From Gemmataceae bacterium (GTDB lineage: Bacteria; Planctomycetota; Planctomycetia; Gemmatales; Gemmataceae), in contig CANLGS010000367.1 in NCBI GenBank assembly GCA_947490035.1, positions 1 through 5,264 on the forward strand: a stretch of 5,264 bases of DNA. The letters run 5' to 3'. Below are positions 4,646 through 5,264 of this stretch, piece by piece; the first letter of the stretch is position 1; each line of letters opens with the position of its first letter. Below the pieces are notes generated by a model. That model ran no database searches. It was given only the letters and a program-made list of their open reading frames with translations, and had not been told where the DNA came from. The position numbers and the translations under genes were made by a program.

Positions 4646-4828
4646 TTTACCCCGAAGGGGTTGCATTCAATAGCCCAGGGTCGCGAGGCTTTGCGAGCGC
4701 ACCCTGGGAACGTGGCGGGCGCCCGGTACGCCGTGGCCCGCGGGTGACGCCCGCCGGTGGTTCCCAGGGTGGCGCCCGCGAAGCGCGGGCTGACCCTGGG
4801 CTGACGAGTACAACCCCTTCGGGGTAAA
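4646..4828. repeat. 183-bp nested palindromic element
   Basis: Four sets of perfectly inverted arms are nested: 4646-4663 with 4811-4828 (18 bases), 4672-4681 with 4793-4802 (10), 4701-4710 with 4761-4770 (10) and 4714-4721 with 4748-4755 (8). The outer arms are themselves small hairpins (CCCCGAAGGGG and CCCCTTCGGGG). Inside, CCCAGGGT/ACCCTGGG pairs also allow two local hairpins, the right one capped by GCCCGCG-AAG-CGCGGGC (4774-4790). The element therefore has two alternative folds. It fills most of the 212-base gap between the protease gene and hisS; frames open across it on both strands (for example a minus-strand frame from 4865) are by-products of the palindrome. Confidence 0.95.
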
Positions 4829-4832
4829 GAGA
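4828..4832 (+). promoter_or_regulatory. Weak ribosome binding site of hisS
   Basis: AGAGA lies seven bases before ATG 4840 and touches the last base of the nested palindrome. Only 11 bases separate the element from the start codon, so folding of the outer arm may affect access of the ribosome. Confidence 0.4.
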
Positions 4833-4839
4833 AAGAACG

Positions 4840-5264
4840 ATGTCCACGCTCATCACCCCGCGCACCCTGTCCGGGTTCCGCGACTACCTGCCGTCGGTCA
4901 TGCTCGCGCGCGAGGAGGTGCTGCGCCGCGCCCGCGACGTGTACCGCTCTTACGGCTTCACGCCCATCGACACGCCCGCGTGCGAGTCGCTTGAAGTGCT
5001 GCTCGGCAAGGGCGGCGACGAGTCCGACAAGCTCGTGTACCGCGTGCTGAGCGCCCGCGGCGACAAGGCCGAGATGGGCCTGCGGTTCGACCTGACGGTG
5101 CCGTTCGCGCGGTTCAGCGCGCAGTACATCAACGACCTGGGCACGCCGTTCAAGCGGTACGCGATGGGTCCGGTGTGGCGCGGCGAGCGCCCCGGACAGG
5201 GCCGTTACCGCGAGTTCTGGCAGTGCGACTTCGACACCATCGGCACCACGTCCAACGCCGCCGA
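4840..5264 (+). CDS. hisS: Histidyl-tRNA synthetase, N-terminal part (runs off the window)
   Basis: The 141 complete codons encode the start of a class II aminoacyl-tRNA synthetase that charges tRNA-His in the cytoplasm. GFRDYLP (12-18) and the following helix are the class II motif 1 region. LRFDLTVPFARF (81-92) is the substrate-binding segment. Motif 2 is FKRYAMGPVWRGERPGQGRY (104-123), continuing REFWQCDFDTIG (124-135), with the ATP-binding Arg in VWRGER. The LRFDLTVP and QCDFD forms resemble the eukaryotic and archaeal type, which also occurs in several bacterial phyla, instead of the LRPEGT form of E. coli HisRS. HisZ, a catalytically inactive paralogue, is a less likely alternative because motif 2 is intact. 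Motif 3 and the anticodon-binding domain lie outside the window. No stop or frameshift is seen. Confidence 0.95.
   Translation, partial: MSTLITPRTLSGFRDYLPSVMLAREEVLRRARDVYRSYGFTPIDTPACESLEVLLGKGGDESDKLVYRVLSARGDKAEMGLRFDLTVPFARFSAQYINDLGTPFKRYAMGPVWRGERPGQGRYREFWQCDFDTIGTTSNAA

Noticed and set aside
4646..4828. A T-box or other known riboswitch controlling hisS
   Set aside because: No T-box consensus or specifier-loop arrangement is visible, and the structure is a symmetric repeat with both strands equivalent.
4628..4865. Small frames across the nested palindrome, both strands giving a similar YPEGV-like peptide
   Set aside because: The two strands give similar peptides only because the outer arms are inverted copies; there is no independent sign of coding.

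Overview
The window is GC-rich bacterial chromosome with ordinary housekeeping and accessory genes and unusually elaborate intergenic palindromes. The genes and the style of the spacer repeats suggest a planctomycete of the Gemmata group. That placement is an inference from pattern recognition; no rRNA or other phylogenetic marker is complete here.

Layout, left to right: a palindrome cut by the window edge (1-86); a structured leader (87-220); a GNAT acetyltransferase (221-673, +); a 49-bp-arm hairpin (686-803); glgC, ADP-glucose pyrophosphorylase (825-2087, +); a hairpin of GTCG units (2088-2179); a small secreted protein of unknown function (2198-2686, +); a sister hairpin (2687-2769); a NUDIX ADP-sugar pyrophosphatase-like gene (2756-3277, -); a divergent control region with three separate inverted repeats (3278-3424); a site-2-protease-type membrane metalloprotease (3425-4627, +); a 183-bp nested palindrome (4646-4828); and the 5' part of hisS, histidyl-tRNA synthetase (4840 to the window end, +).

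The genes do not form one pathway. The only plausible metabolic link is between GlgC, which makes ADP-glucose, and the NUDIX enzyme, whose family includes hydrolases of ADP-ribose and ADP-glucose. They lie on opposite strands and converge.

The most notable content is in the spacers. Every junction downstream of a gene 3' end carries a long palindrome, while the one divergent, promoter-bearing junction carries none of these and instead has short operator-like inverted repeats. Two of the palindromes begin at the first base after a stop codon, and one supplies the stop codon of the NUDIX gene. The palindromes differ in arm sequence, but four share a GAAGAC-like motif at the hairpin tip and arms built of short degenerate tandem units. 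I see no tRNA, rRNA, CRISPR array, transposase or prophage gene.
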